NCBI GenBank assembly: GCA_002633005.1 | Contig: NMRA01000092.1 | Span: 235,559-299,558 of the forward strand | From: Phoronis australis | Lineage: Eukaryota; Phoronida; Phoronidae | DNA length: 64,000 nt | Reading direction: 5' to 3' | In this document: piece after piece, positions 25,701-37,511 of the stretch | Layout of the letters: each line of letters begins with the position of its first letter | How positions within the stretch are numbered: position 1 is the first letter of the stretch | Position numbers and translations under genes: made by a program | The notes under the pieces: model-generated | Seen by the model: the letters and a program-made list of their open reading frames with translations, nothing else | Database searches by the model: none | Told to the model about the DNA's origin: nothing

Positions 25701-28667
25701 GCTAATGATCCTGGCACGTCAGTGAAACTCGGATCGTAAAGATCAGCATCCAGTGAGCCGTCAAAGACACGAAGTACGGAGAAGAAGGGCCGGCACTGAT
25801 ACGTATTGAAAATTGACATCAGTTGGCAGAATCGTTTCTGAAACGTCTCGTTGTTGTAAAGATTATACTCCAGCTTCGCTATCGTTTTTAAATTTTCCTT
25901 CGTGAACACGTTTCCGCCCTCAACTTCGTATATAACTTGTATCGTTGCCAGGTGGTATCTTCTTTCCCAGATATCATCCTCATCATCAGAGCTATTCGTT
26001 TCGCGTTTAGAACGGTGTAAAATTTCTCCACCTTCCACTTCGTCAGCCATCCATTGACGTTCTTGTGTTAGAGTGTATTCGAAGTCATCTAGAGGATTGA
26101 CTGAATTTCGAAGTTTGTCCAGTGAAAGACGGAGGATATTCGCCGAACGTTTTCGACGCGTATCGGTCTTTTCGATCACTTGTCTTGCACCTGGAGGTTC
26201 CAGTTCTTCATCAGTATCCAAGTCACTGAACTTGTACGAATCCGCCTACCAAAAAGACAAAGTGAATCTAGCAACAACGTAACTAGCTGCATTTGAAATC
26301 CAAAATACTAGTAATAGTATCATTTACTTCGGTCAAACCATTCACTGTATGGGCGCACTGGCTCTAATATACAAATACGCACGTGCATATCAGACCATCC
26401 CGGCTTCCAACAAAGTATAATGCCACGAAGTGTTTATCTGTTGGGGTTTCCTGATGGTTCAACAAAGAGTGCGTTTGCTATCAAAAATGTTCACAAGTTT
26501 CCAGTGCGGTGTCGGATTTAAAGTTTCTTCGTTACCCCTAAGTTTTAAAATTTCTGAGGGCTATTGTATTTTGAGCTGCCGTCGTCACACTTCCTTCCAT
26601 CGGACGTCACAATTTTCAAGCTACTCCCTAACAGTCTCCACAATTGGTAGACCGCACCAAATTACGGGATTTCCCAAAACCTGATACATAAATGAAATTG
26701 TCGACATTGAATGTTAAAACCCAAGATCGTCGAAAATGGCTTTAGTAGTAAACGTTCTAGCTTTTCTTTAATTAGGTAACTTAAAATTCAAAAGACATTC
26801 TGATTACACCCATACATACGTCGAAAGTTGTAATTTTAACCCTCGGATAACACACTGCAAAATTTTGACCATGATGGAAAATCGCTTCCATTGATAACGA
26901 GCTCAAACGTTGGAACAAGAATGGACGATACGAACTGCTAGTGTTACAGTTTACAGTGGCATTACAGTCGTGCTTTCTTTCAAAAAAAAACCGAGTAGTT
27001 CGTCATTTCTTCAGACCAAGGTCACAAAATTTCAGGTCACGCCATGTCCGTTGTTTACAAGCCAAGAAACCACACCTACTTTGACTAAGAAACAAGCTGT
27101 GACCAATTCCATAACGAAAAGCGGATTGAATAAAAACATTTTTTGACAAAAAGCTCGAGTTTAATGCCGCTTTAAGAACTTCAGTTTGTGGAAGTACATT
27201 AATAGTTGCTATAGTGGGAAGGCAAAGGTCAAAGTGTATGTAGGTAAGTGTACGACGGCTTTATACCAGTTAATAAAATGTGTTACAAAAACTTACCTCG
27301 TCTCGAAGAAAGTATTTATCGTGATTGATTTGCATTGGCAAATCGTTGAACACTAGCGGCAAGATGTCGTAATTGGCCGCAAACAAAACCCCTGTGATGG
27401 CACACATTAAGAGATGACCACCAAGAGTTAACCCTGCAATTATAAATGAAGTTGGCGGTCACGGTAGAAAGGTACTAGAATGGTATGGAAATAACACTGC
27501 AGCAGACTCTAGCACTGAAACTGAGAAACAACCACCTCACACATAACATAATCTTCTTGTTTTTTTCTTATTTATTTCTCATATATCACAATTGCTAGGT
27601 CGTTAATTTTGTTATTTGTTACGTAAGAGATCGTTCAGCTTCATCGCCGTTAATTCTTCGCTTAAAACCTTCAATAGTTTAGTTACGGTAATGAAAATAA
27701 TTGAGATATGTTAACTAAAGTCCCGTGGCAACGCGAATTAAATTCTTCTCAGGTTGAACGAAGTATTTTTATTTGTTATGGTGGCGATTGATGAAATTAA
27801 ATTGTTTGTTCTGTGTCATACTGAAGCTACGTGAACAAAAAGGTTGTCTTCGATGACCTGTTTACAAAGATTTGTAAAAGTGCTTTAATCTAAAAACCCC
27901 CTTTACAAAATTTACCTACAAGTACCTAGCACAGTGATGACAAAGCAGCAAGCTATGTCACTATAAATAATATATACATATGTGTGTGTGCGTGTGCGTG
28001 TGTGTGCGCGTGCGTGTGTGTATATATAGGCTGCAGTTTTGTGAGACCCCATGAAATCGTGATTCGCAACAGGTTGAACTTTAATACAGATTTCCGTGAC
28101 ATCTTGGAACCAATCTTGTGTTACCTCCTGAAGGTCAGCATCTTTTGTGCGCAAAGCAAAGGCGTGTATTCCATACAGGTACGCACGCGTAAGTCGCAGA
28201 AGGTAGAATCAAAGAATTGCGACGTTGTTTGAATCGACGGTTTACATTCAACTATGATTTTGCCTGTAAAATGGCTTGGAAGCAATACAATGCACTTAAA
28301 AATCTACTGAGCCGATAAATACTCCAATCGATTCATCGTATCGCGGAAGGGCCGGGATTTAAATCCTGGGATAACTATTCCCGTAATCCGTCGTAGTGGT
28401 TACTATACTACAATGATCCACCCTGGGATCGCATTGTTAGCGTCCGACCCTTTCTGAGGATGCAAATCCCCTTTCCAACTGAAGCAAAATCAATATCTGA
28501 GCAGTCATTCAGTATGGGGACGAGCTTGGAAAATAATTACCAAACATGAGCTTGGGCCGGTTGACGACCACTTTGCACCACCATATAACGTTGGCGTTAT
28601 TGTGAGTTTCATCTTGCTCCGCCACCGGGTTTTGGTTGCTCACGTTCTCTGGATCAGGGTCAGACAT
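16721..28667 (-). CDS. Dispatched-like RND transporter with sterol-sensing domain (11 coding exons, 1126 aa)
   Basis: Membrane transporter of the RND/Patched superfamily; Dispatched proteins export lipid-modified Hedgehog. Coding exons in transcript order: 28667-28541, 27433-27297, 26245-24605, 22542-22306, 21095-20967, 20115-19984, 19484-19349, 19081-18942, 18738-18664, 17953-17783, 17176-16721. All phases agree and the frame stays open for 1127 codons. TM1 lies near residues 41-63, a large extracellular loop spans about 64-373, and a sterol-sensing region spans about 376-525 with GVGADDIFVFIDTW (Asp443/Asp444) in TM4. TM7 is near 607-626. A second loop includes SPESQVALL and NFCHELKNMTG. 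TM8-12 include GLSVDYIVHLAEAY (Asp991) in TM10. The paired GxxxD-type motifs and the SPES and GLSVD blocks favour Dispatched over Patched. The ATG exon starts at an acceptor, so a 5' UTR exon lies upstream. Orthology to DISP1, DISP2 or DISP3 is not resolved. Confidence 0.92.
21413..22047. repeat. Pair of 168-base direct repeats in an intron of the Dispatched-like gene
   Basis: Copies at 21413-21580 and 21880-22047 begin TTTATATGCGCTAACTGCGA and end GGTGGGTGACAATCTGC, with only a few mismatches. About 300 bases separate them. Nearby, TTGCTCACC followed by TTTTCAAAAAATAA also occurs twice (21351 and 22110), so the duplicated unit may be larger and rearranged. The spacing resembles a small element flanked by long direct repeats, but no coding region is present. 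Confidence 0.8.
22690..22760. repeat. Two-copy 34-base tandem repeat
   Basis: The phrase TAAGACCTGGAACATGGnTT followed by ATGAAAATCACCT appears twice in a row in the intron between the third and fourth coding exons of the Dispatched-like gene. Confidence 0.8.
23606..23816. mobile_element. MITE-like element with GCATGCGCGCACCCAG ends, second copy
   Basis: The left end GCATGCGCGCACCCAG and right end CTGGGTGCGCACATGC form a terminal inverted repeat. The interior matches the 15.2 kb copy in reverse orientation. It sits in an intron of the Dispatched-like gene. Confidence 0.8.
27978..28026. repeat. TG/CG-rich microsatellite
   Basis: A run of TGTGTGTGCGTGTGCG-type dinucleotides followed by TATATATA, in the intron between the first two coding exons of the Dispatched-like gene. 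Confidence 0.9.
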
Positions 28668-30502
28668 ACTCTGAAATATGTTAGAACAGGCGACATGTAT
28701 GTGCGTGCCAATTAATAATGCATATTTCGTAGCATGCCAGAACCGGGAAATCGCCCTAGCAGACTAAAAATAAAAATTGAATTAGACCTTCAGCAGTCTC
28801 GTGTCATACAATACTGTTATAGGATTGTGTTTCCATGTGAAAGCATGAGCGATTAAAAAACGCCTCAAAGTATATTGGTGGTATTGTCTAATCCTAAAAT
28901 TGCCGGCGATTTCGAAAATGGCGCATGCTACGCACAGACCTAGCTATATGACTTGAATTGATAATTATATATCACAGTAAGGTAGGGCCTATGCATTCTA
29001 GACCAATTTTATGAGCGAATAAGGCCTAATTCGATTTTCGTGTTTAGAACCTTTACTCCATGTTGCTCGTGGCCCGTGTTCTTATTTATCGCAGGATTCT
29101 CCATATATGAACATGGCGGATCTACTAACCATAACACATCTGAATATACAAATCATTTGTCCAGTACGACGACACAGGCACAAGTACTTCCGTCATGAAC
29201 TTACGTCATATGTAAATGAGCTTTGACAGATACGTTTGTAGTGTTTCCACAGTACCGCATTTAATACTCACATCCGTTTATTTTTAGGTAATCCTCATGA
29301 CAAACCTCGGCTAACAAACGTCCGACAAGCGATCTGTGCGACATAACACAATATGGCGACTTCATTGGTTATTTAACAAGTTGAACCTTCTATTGTTAAT
29401 CTTACTATGAGTGCGTATGCACCAAGTATGCAAGCCCGGTTGTCACTGTGCCGGTCTTGTGCGAGGGCTAAGTTGAATTGCAGGTCAACAATGACGCAAA
29501 TAGGAGCAGCTAGTCACGGTGGAAACCAGCTATTACAATGGGCGAGCAAACTTACACACAAGTCAATAAGAATCTCACATGTCATGAGGCTTTACCTATA
29601 TTGCGATGTAGACTAGCGTATGAAGGTATCACTGCATTGAAAAATCAGTTTTGCCACTGAAAGACATTCAGTTCATGCCAAAGTAGTGCAGGCCAAGACC
29701 TTGACTGATGCCTCGCGATCGAGGCATATCCCGGCAGTACTGAGCTTACATGCGCAACTATAAAAACCTTAAAACGACAGTAAAACCGGGCTTACTGTCA
29801 AACTTGAAAACAGTTTTGATTTAGCCCACTTACAATTACGAAGTTGGTCTCAGTCAAATTGTTCCCTAGTCAAGAGATTAATGTTGGTCTTAAAAAAAGA
29901 ATCGGTTATTCCCGACTCGCCCAGAAAACACTTTCACACGGAGTAAAGAACAAGAAAAGACTATAGTCTAATTCAATATTTGTTTTACCGAAAGCACGTG
30001 TTTACAGCCGCTTTATTATCTCGCAGGAACACCTTTCTAAAATCCATAGTCCGCAGCATTTTTTTACCATGAACCACAGTATATAGCAGCCTACTAATTC
30101 GGTTTAAATAATTTGACTATTACATACGTTTGAAAAAACAAGCTATGACCAAAAAGCACTTGTCACCATTAACTTTTAGTGGTATCCCGTCAGGAGCACT
30201 CCAGTTTCGACGGCAGCCTGCACCATTGCAAGTCAGATACACGTGGCCCTAGGTCAAGTGACCCATAGGTCCTCAAATCTATGAGCCAGTTTGAAGAAGT
30301 ATGTTTCACGTTACCGGTGTCGAATGTCCGCCTTTTTCGATATAATTTTTGGGGTTAGCATTTAAATATGCATGGTATCGTCTTTTACGCGATTGGTGAT
30401 TGGTCTAAACGGATAACCGCATCTAAACACATGAATCCGCAGTTGAGATCTACATTTTCGCAATGTGATAGACCCCATTTGGCTAAAATTGTTTGTTTCG
30501 AT

Positions 30503-30634
30503 CAGCTGCTACTAAAAATTCTTACACGAGTGGGGGACCCCCCCCTTCCGACCTCCCCCCGTTCGACGCTACGTACCTCGGGATTCGCGCGAATTCTAAC
30601 CTCCCCTCTTACTGAAAACATATAGATCCGCCTC
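30503..30634. mobile_element. GATCTACGTTTTCAGT-family element, reverse orientation
   Basis: The tail ACTGAAAACATATAGATCCG followed by CCTCTG is the complement of the head of the 13.9 kb and 40.45 kb copies. A C-rich middle and a CTACGTACCTCGGGATTCGCGC block mirror their interiors. The left boundary is approximate. Confidence 0.6.
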
Positions 30635-31067
30635 TGTTTTACGTAACATAATTAGAAGGGTGCTAGATATCTTGTGTGCATATTTTCATAGCGAACAAGG
30701 GCTTCCTGATGACCACTTTTATATTAAAAGCAGTCCAATTAAAACATTAGAAAAGTTTTTCCTGGACAAGAGAAATCCATTACAGCCACCAGGTGGCACG
30801 GTATATTGCGATAGAAGGCGCTGCATTCTTAGCAATATGGCAGCTTCCATTGAACTCTCTTCACTCCTTCAGGTAAATTGTTTTTGTAGTACGAATCTAA
30901 ACAGTGATGAAAAAACTCTAGCCATAGCCACTGATATAAGCGGATCCAAGGCTGTTTAGGTTTTCTGGTACCTCGCACTTTTAAAGCACGGGATTATCTC
31001 GTACTGCCTACTTATCTCGTTCGTTTTGAACACTCAATCAACACTAATTTGTCATCAAGACATTACT

Positions 31068-32335
31068 TAGGCAATGACCATCGCCTGCCCTCTGTTGGCC
31101 CGAAGCAGAGGTGATGCAGAAGCTATAGGCGCTCTGTACGCCGGAAGCTTTTCGGCAAATTATGCCTCGCACCGTCTAAACCATCAAAGTCACGTTGTTA
31201 TAAATACCTTTTGCGCATAGAGGAACACCTTAGGAGCTTGTCGGTGTGTTTAATTCCTTCCAACTCGAACAAATACTCCCGTTATGAAACTTTTTCTTCG
31301 AGCAATCCCTATTTCAGTTCCCAAAATCATGAAATCAACTTTTTCATTTTTTTAACCAGGCCGAAGGTCAGAAGTTGCGGACCTACCGGCAAACTTTGAA
31401 AGCTGAAGTTCCCGCCCTTCGCGTATGTGCTGCCGGGAACCAGCCGTGCATTTGCCGTGTTGTTAAACATTAAAATGTCAAATATGTGCTCAAAGACTAT
31501 TAAATGTCATATCAACAGCATTTATTTTTATCAAATACAAAAAATGATTCATTGAAATACAATCAGTTTCAAGTAACGCCAATTAAAGACAAGTATAAGT
31601 GGTGGCATTTTGGAAACGAACATTTGACTGACAAGACCGCAATGGCTCACCTTTGGCCTATTTAAAGATTGAGGTCATGAATTCACATCACCTAGCGAGC
31701 CCGGTAAAAATTGGAGCGTGCGCAGTATAAAAATGGTGAGTTCACGATTTTGGGAACTGAAATAGGGATCTTTTTGCTAGAAGAAAAAGTTTGATAATGG
31801 GAGTATTTGTTCGAGTTGGAAGGAATTAAACACATCGACAATCTCCTCAGGTGTTTCTCTTTGCGCAAAAGGTATTTATAACAACGTGACTTTGATAGTT
31901 TAGTCGGTGCGAGGCATAATTCGCCGAAAAGCTTCCGGCGTACAGAGCGCCTATAGCCTCTGCATCGCCTCTGCTTCGGGCCAACAGAGGCGATGGTCAT
32001 TGCCTAGACATTACTTAGACAGTGAGTAGTGACCACCGTCTCTACCTGGCCTGTAGAGACAGTGTAGCTCCTGCAGGAGCTTCATATGCTGGAAGCTTTT
32101 TGACGAATTGTGCTTCACACCCATCGTTGCACCTTTTGCACATAGAGCAACAGCTTAGGAGCAGTGTTTGACCTTCGCTTCACTCAGCAAATAAATGTGC
32201 TGGCTCACCTGGCCAATTACTTGAACGCTGCTCATGAGGCCGTCGATGTCTAATTATTTCCAACTCGAACAAATGCTACCGTTACCAAACTTTTTCTTTG
32301 AGCAGTCCCTCGTTCAGTTCTAAAAATCAGTAACT
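31068..32335. repeat. Large inverted repeat (about 280-base arms) plus a third diverged copy
   Basis: Arm 1 (about 31068-31350, +) and arm 2 (about 31733-32005, -) share long near-identical blocks. These include CAATGACCATCGCC, ACGCCGGAAGCTTTTCGGC, TTTAATTCCTTCCAACTCGA and CTATTTCAGTTCCCAAAATC. A third copy (about 32005-32335, +) is clearly diverged but keeps ACATTACTTAGaCA, CCAACTCGAACAAATgCT and AAACTTTTTCTTtGAGCA. The unit is non-coding and its class is unknown; a foldback element or a rearranged dispersed repeat would fit. Confidence 0.8.
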
Positions 32336-34688
32336 GGCTATAATCACACTGCTCATGCCAGGGGATATGGCTTCATACCACCTGCCACATGCAGTGTTAA
32401 AATTAGTCCCAATTCACTGAAAAGCTTGCGTCTCTATTGAGCCAGCTAGAGACGATGCTCACCCGTCTACACTGTCATTGACATGGTATTAATGCCAAGT
32501 GAACAGTGAACACACGTCTCACCGGGATTTGGCAAGACCCTGGTTGTGGTATAAAAGTGTGTATAAAAATATACACTGTGGATCATAACTGCCTAAAAAG
32601 TGAGTGAGATAGCATAAAACACTTTTACATAATTCATAGGCGAGGAGAACCATGATGCCTATGGATTTGCGGCACTAGTCGGATATATACTAGTAATGTA
32701 CCCTGAATTAGAGAACTAGGCAATCACTGAATAACAGCCGTTATTTAGTGGATGAAACAGGTTAATTTGGGTCCATTGTATCCGACAAGTGCCGGATTTC
32801 CTAAGCAGTAGCCTGGGATAAATTTTCAAATTTATTAAATACACCCAGGTTCTAATTAATCATGCATGTATCAATCACACACTTATATTTTTTAAACAGT
32901 GGCGGTAAACATAGCCAAAAGATAAGTTCTAAAAGCTGCAAAGTTGCAAATACAAGCAACATAGATGCACACAACGTTCTGGTTATGGCATTACTGAAAC
33001 TTGGCAGTAAAAACTTTAACTTTAACGTGTTTCTCATGCAAGTAAGTGCAAAATTTCACTCCTCCGAAGGATAAACCTGCTTGTCCAAACCACTTAATGT
33101 CTGAACCACATTAGATCTGGGTATACAAATTGACTGTTCTAATTAACTACTAGCCCGTTGGCATTCTTCTGTGAAATTTCAATTGCCCGATGTAACAAAA
33201 GCTACTTGCTGTCGGGCTGTCGGGGGTACTGTTAGTATCAAGCCCTGGTTACAATACTACACTCAGAGATTCAGCATCTTCACACCACGAATATTTAAAT
33301 GGCACACAAGATCTCAGCAGACGACTGCGGTTTATGTATTGGTCTCTTCACAAGCGTTCAAATTTACACTTGTACACCAGATCAATTATTTATAAATACA
33401 ACGCAAAAATATTGCTCTTTTAACGTAATCTTATTATATTTCAGATATCAATTATGAAGTTAGGATAGAATGGCCATGGCTCAGGAGAATAGGGTTCACT
33501 ATATCCAGGCCACACTGGCGGGGGAATTTCTGTATCTGTAACTATGGGAAATAGTTTTTCATTGTTTTGTACAATGGGTCTACTTCAAGCCTAGTTAATA
33601 AACCCGTTGTTTAGTAACAATCCCGTGGCTACCCTTGTAACGAGAACCCTAAAGTAATAATGTACAGCATTTTTGATCTTTGTTTTGGGGATCTTGTTAT
33701 ATTGCATTGGGTCTCCGTTGTGTAGTTCATGTCAGCCTTGATTCATGCACTACATGGATGTGTCAAGGAATGGCCGTATGACAAATGTACCATCTTGCAT
33801 AATTTGAATGATCTGTAAAATACGATCATGTTTTTCAGTGTCCCTTTATTTAATTGTTCATAAAACATCTAATCTAAGAGAAATAATTTTTCAGACTGGT
33901 ACAAGGAGTTGTCCTAGAGTTTACGCTTGAGCCCCCGCATGTTCTCGAAAAAGCGCCGTGTGTGCATGTGTGGGCTTGTATATGCACATAATTTTCCAAG
34001 ATTTCAGTAAAAACGCCCAAGGCACAGATACAGACATTCCCAGTACAAGTTTTGTTTTGTTTGATTCACTTCACCGGTTTTAATTTTCAATATTTGTTAC
34101 TGTTGTGTTCGATTTGATTTTAGCCACTTCACATGGTGTTAGATTTCTTTACGTAGTTACGTCTATTTGTCTTTTATTTCATTCACACTAATTGTCGCCA
34201 TTTCTCTTAATGTCTTCATTCCTTAGCTTAAGATATTTTATCCATTTTAACAAAAGCAGGGAGACCTGAGATTACACAATAAGACTGTCTTGTTTTTAAA
34301 CTTTGAATTGATCGTAGTTTAGGTGAGGTGCAAAAACGTTTTGTAATTTCTGGCTATTGTGGTCTTGTTGTCAAATTGTTGTCTCCTTATACCTTACATG
34401 AAACTCATAAGCACCCCTGATATTTTTGCTGCCCTTGTTTTTTAAGTCGACCCATGGAAACACGTGTTACTGACCTTTAGTTCATCCAAATCAGTTTGAG
34501 ACACTATGGGTCAATTGAATTGTCTTCACGCTATTTTTAAAATGACGCTTGATACTATTGAAAAAGAATAAAACTAATGGAGCTCTTGTATTTGTAGATA
34601 AACTAGATATTTGATGGAGGACAACTGATGGATAAGGACAAGTACACACTGCAGAGCGTCACATGACAGTTACTACAGGGACGTCAAG

Positions 34689-35486
34689 ATGGACGTTGGC
34701 ATGCAAACATGGTGGAATGCAGGTTTTCATTGGCTATTCACTTTACTATTTGCTTTCATGTTGGTGACGTGCTTGAAATATTTATGGCAACGTCGAGCAG
34801 CATACTGTAGTTGTCCCAAGAGTTGGCTGTTTTTGTTCACCTGTGTCTCTGTGGTATGTGTGAATGGTGTTTACATGGTGTACCACTTGATGAGAGCCTG
34901 TCAAAGAGTAAGGAACTTCATGTATCTTTCCAAGTTCTTGTGTACAGTTCACGGCAATATGATGCATGCTGTTAATGTATACTATACTCTTGTCTGCTGT
35001 CTCGTTCACTTGGACCTGGTGAAATGCGGAGTGACTACAAAGTTGAAAGGAATTGCTATGATCGTGTTAGTATTGAGCACACCATTCCTGATAAGTGTCT
35101 GTTTGACACTCGACATTGATTGGTACGTATTTGTGCTATCGAGAGTGCCTGGCTGTTGTGTACGACTGGCGATGAATTCCAGGAGTCTGGCTATGCTGGA
35201 GTTTGTGGTCACGGTCATCCCAACCACTTTTGTCGTGACTATGAACATGTGGCGGATATCAGTCTGGTTTAGTAATTATGCTAATTCACAGTGCACGCAC
35301 AGAGCTTGGGTTGGAATTATAGCCTGTCTTAATATGAATTTTATATGGATAGCAGTATTCAAATTGCCGTCAACTATTTACACTCAGCAAATGTACTTTG
35401 ATGATACCAGTAGTTCTGCCATTGCTATATTTTCGTCATTATTTATGACAGGTATATTGAAACCAGGATTAAAACTAAATCTGTAG
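34689..35486 (+). CDS. Orphan seven-transmembrane protein, divergent rhodopsin-type GPCR candidate (265 aa)
   Basis: A single uninterrupted frame of 265 residues in a region otherwise poor in long frames. Hydrophobic segments fall near residues 13-31, 45-66, 84-107, 119-139, 167-187, 206-226 and 243-260: seven segments with short loops. Cys85 at the start of TM3 and Cys156/Cys157 before TM5 are placed like the TM3-ECL2 disulphide of rhodopsin-family receptors. The DRY position reads HLD (107-109) and no NPxxY is seen in TM7, where ILKPG stands instead. At 265 residues it is shorter than most such receptors. The start ATG has an A at -3 (AAGATGG). I do not recognise an orthologue; a chemosensory-like lineage-specific receptor is a guess. 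A non-GPCR seven-helix protein remains possible. Confidence 0.7.
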   Translation: MDVGMQTWWNAGFHWLFTLLFAFMLVTCLKYLWQRRAAYCSCPKSWLFLFTCVSVVCVNGVYMVYHLMRACQRVRNFMYLSKFLCTVHGNMMHAVNVYYTLVCCLVHLDLVKCGVTTKLKGIAMIVLVLSTPFLISVCLTLDIDWYVFVLSRVPGCCVRLAMNSRSLAMLEFVVTVIPTTFVVTMNMWRISVWFSNYANSQCTHRAWVGIIACLNMNFIWIAVFKLPSTIYTQQMYFDDTSSSAIAIFSSLFMTGILKPGLKLNL

Positions 35487-37511
35487 TATGTAGTTCTATT
35501 GTCAGTGTAAGGTATGCCATGTGTCAGCCAGTGTTCATGTATTGTGTTGATCTAAATGTATGAATTTATAATTTCTAAATTGATTATCATGTTATTTATG
35601 TTATTTGTAATCTAAAATTTACTTTGTACAGTATTCTAAATTGACTTGGTGGCCTCTGATATTAGCAGTTTTTTAGAGTCACTGAGTGATATTTTTGGGA
35701 ATGTTAAATATACGTTTCTGTCTTTGCAGTGCTTAAGAAATTTTATGGTGCTAATTATCCACGCAAGTTTTATAAAATTAATAATCTAGTGCCTGAATGG
35801 CTGAATTTGCTTTACATACATTAATTTTGCTCTTTTTAGACCTTATTAGGCTCTCACATATGCGAGAGCATATTGCTGTCATCTCCGTCTGTCCAGCCCC
35901 CTTGACGAATATTCATGAAATTTTCTAGCAATTGCTTTAAATTTGTTAAGGTCATCCCACACGTTTTATGATTTAATGATTTTGTCACACGTAGCACTAG
36001 ACTGTAGACTTCAAGGTAGAAATGATCTTATGAACCATTTGTTAGAGGCCAGCGGGACAAACTTGGATTGCCTTACAGAATTGGCAAGAGGGAGATAGCT
36101 GTCAGAAGAAGATATATTTGAATTAGCATTGTGTTGTAGATATTGACCAATGTAGTGAAGAATTTGTTGAATTATTCCACATTGGAAACATAGTCATGAC
36201 CTGTCACTGTTTTTAAACAACGTATCCAGAGCAGACGGAGTAGATTTTCTATTGAGAGTTACTATTTATTGTATCGCAAGTTTTGTTATTGCCCTTTTGA
36301 TGTAGTTCAAATTCCTTTAAATAATGTAACTGTTGAGCAAGGCGTACCTTTTTGAAGTTGTTGAAAGTTTTGAAATATGTATAGATTTTGAAGTTTTATA
36401 TTAGCTTATTTCTAAATGGTATTGCAGAGCCTGATGTTATGTGTTATCCAGTTGTTGGCCTTGTGTATCTTTTGGTTGAACTGAACTATTTTAGAACATC
36501 TACAGAGTTTTTTCTCTAACTCTTGGAATTTATTCAAGAGGAAAGAATAAGTGTTATGGGAATTTTTGCAGAAATCTGAGTTTAGAATATTTAGAGAATT
36601 CAACTGAGTCTAAATCACTTACTCTGGATTTACCGTCTCTTGACAAATTGTAAAGATCAGGTGTTGAATCTTCTCCAAAATTTGACAAAATCGTGTCAGT
36701 TGTCTAGGCAAAATCAAAATTCTTGATGTCTGAATTCCTGTGATTAGTATAACTGCGATAAACCTCGAGTAACCTCAGGCATTTTCGAGAGAGGTTTCAT
36801 TCGACACGTATATGTCTGGTTCTTTGTTTTTTTAACAATTTCCTTGCATGAAAAAATCACTCCTTTTGTAGGAAACGAAAAGAACACTGAGACAATGTTT
36901 GAAGTGATACGTACTTCTTTTTTTATTCTATGGGAACGTTCAGTGTCACCTTAGTCTAGCTGGACACCAATTTTGTTTGCAGGGTTGATAACAAAGTTAT
37001 CTGTATCCTCATCACGAACTTCCCTCTTTGCTCCTTGAATCCTCAAACAGATACTTTATTCTTCTTTACTATTGTTCCAAACTTGGAACATGTGTTTTTG
37101 GTGGAGCGAATGTCGTAAAAATTTAGACGAGCAGTCATTTTGAGAAGAAAGAAAACTTTATGCAAAACTTACACAAGGTCTGTGTTGTATGCGATGCTCA
37201 CTGCGGGTGCATATCAACACTCATGGTTTTTGACGGGCATTCAAAAGTTTTGGTGGCAGTTAGTCATTGTATAGAAATTTTATAGTCACGTGGTATTACT
37301 GCAATTCATCCAGTAAACCTGAATCAAAACTGTGATAAGTTGACACGTTCATTTCTCTGTGTACAAAGTATGGCTTATGCAAATTTTATTGTGTACTCAC
37401 CTTCACACACCTGACTTGTATTAAATGACTCACTTATATTTCCATTTTCTATTGAAATAAATTCAAAAAACTACAATAAAATTGATCTTAGTTTGACGTA
37501 CTTCACACATC
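35487..37511. other. 3' flank of the seven-transmembrane gene and intergenic DNA
   Basis: No coding signal. Near 35851-35910 there is a palindrome (GCTCTCACATATGCGAGAGC) followed by ATTGCTGTCATCTCCGTC. It is the reverse-orientation relative of the ACGGACGGA repeat at 40541-40800. The rest is AT-rich without visible structure. Confidence 0.5.

Larger units (their letters stand above)
28671..34688. other. Intergenic stretch, mainly repeats
   Basis: The stretch upstream of the Dispatched-like gene should contain its promoter and a 5' UTR exon, but neither can be placed. It includes a copy of the GATCCGCCTCTG element near 30503-30634 and the inverted repeat of 31068-32335. I see no conserved coding region. 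A possible 12-codon first exon at 30837-30872 is discussed under findings. Confidence 0.5.

Noticed and set aside
16721-28667. Patched or PTCHD protein instead of Dispatched-like
   Set aside because: The sterol-sensing domain fits either, but GADDIFVF, the SPES block and GLSVDYIVH resemble Dispatched more. Kept as an alternative, not as the call.
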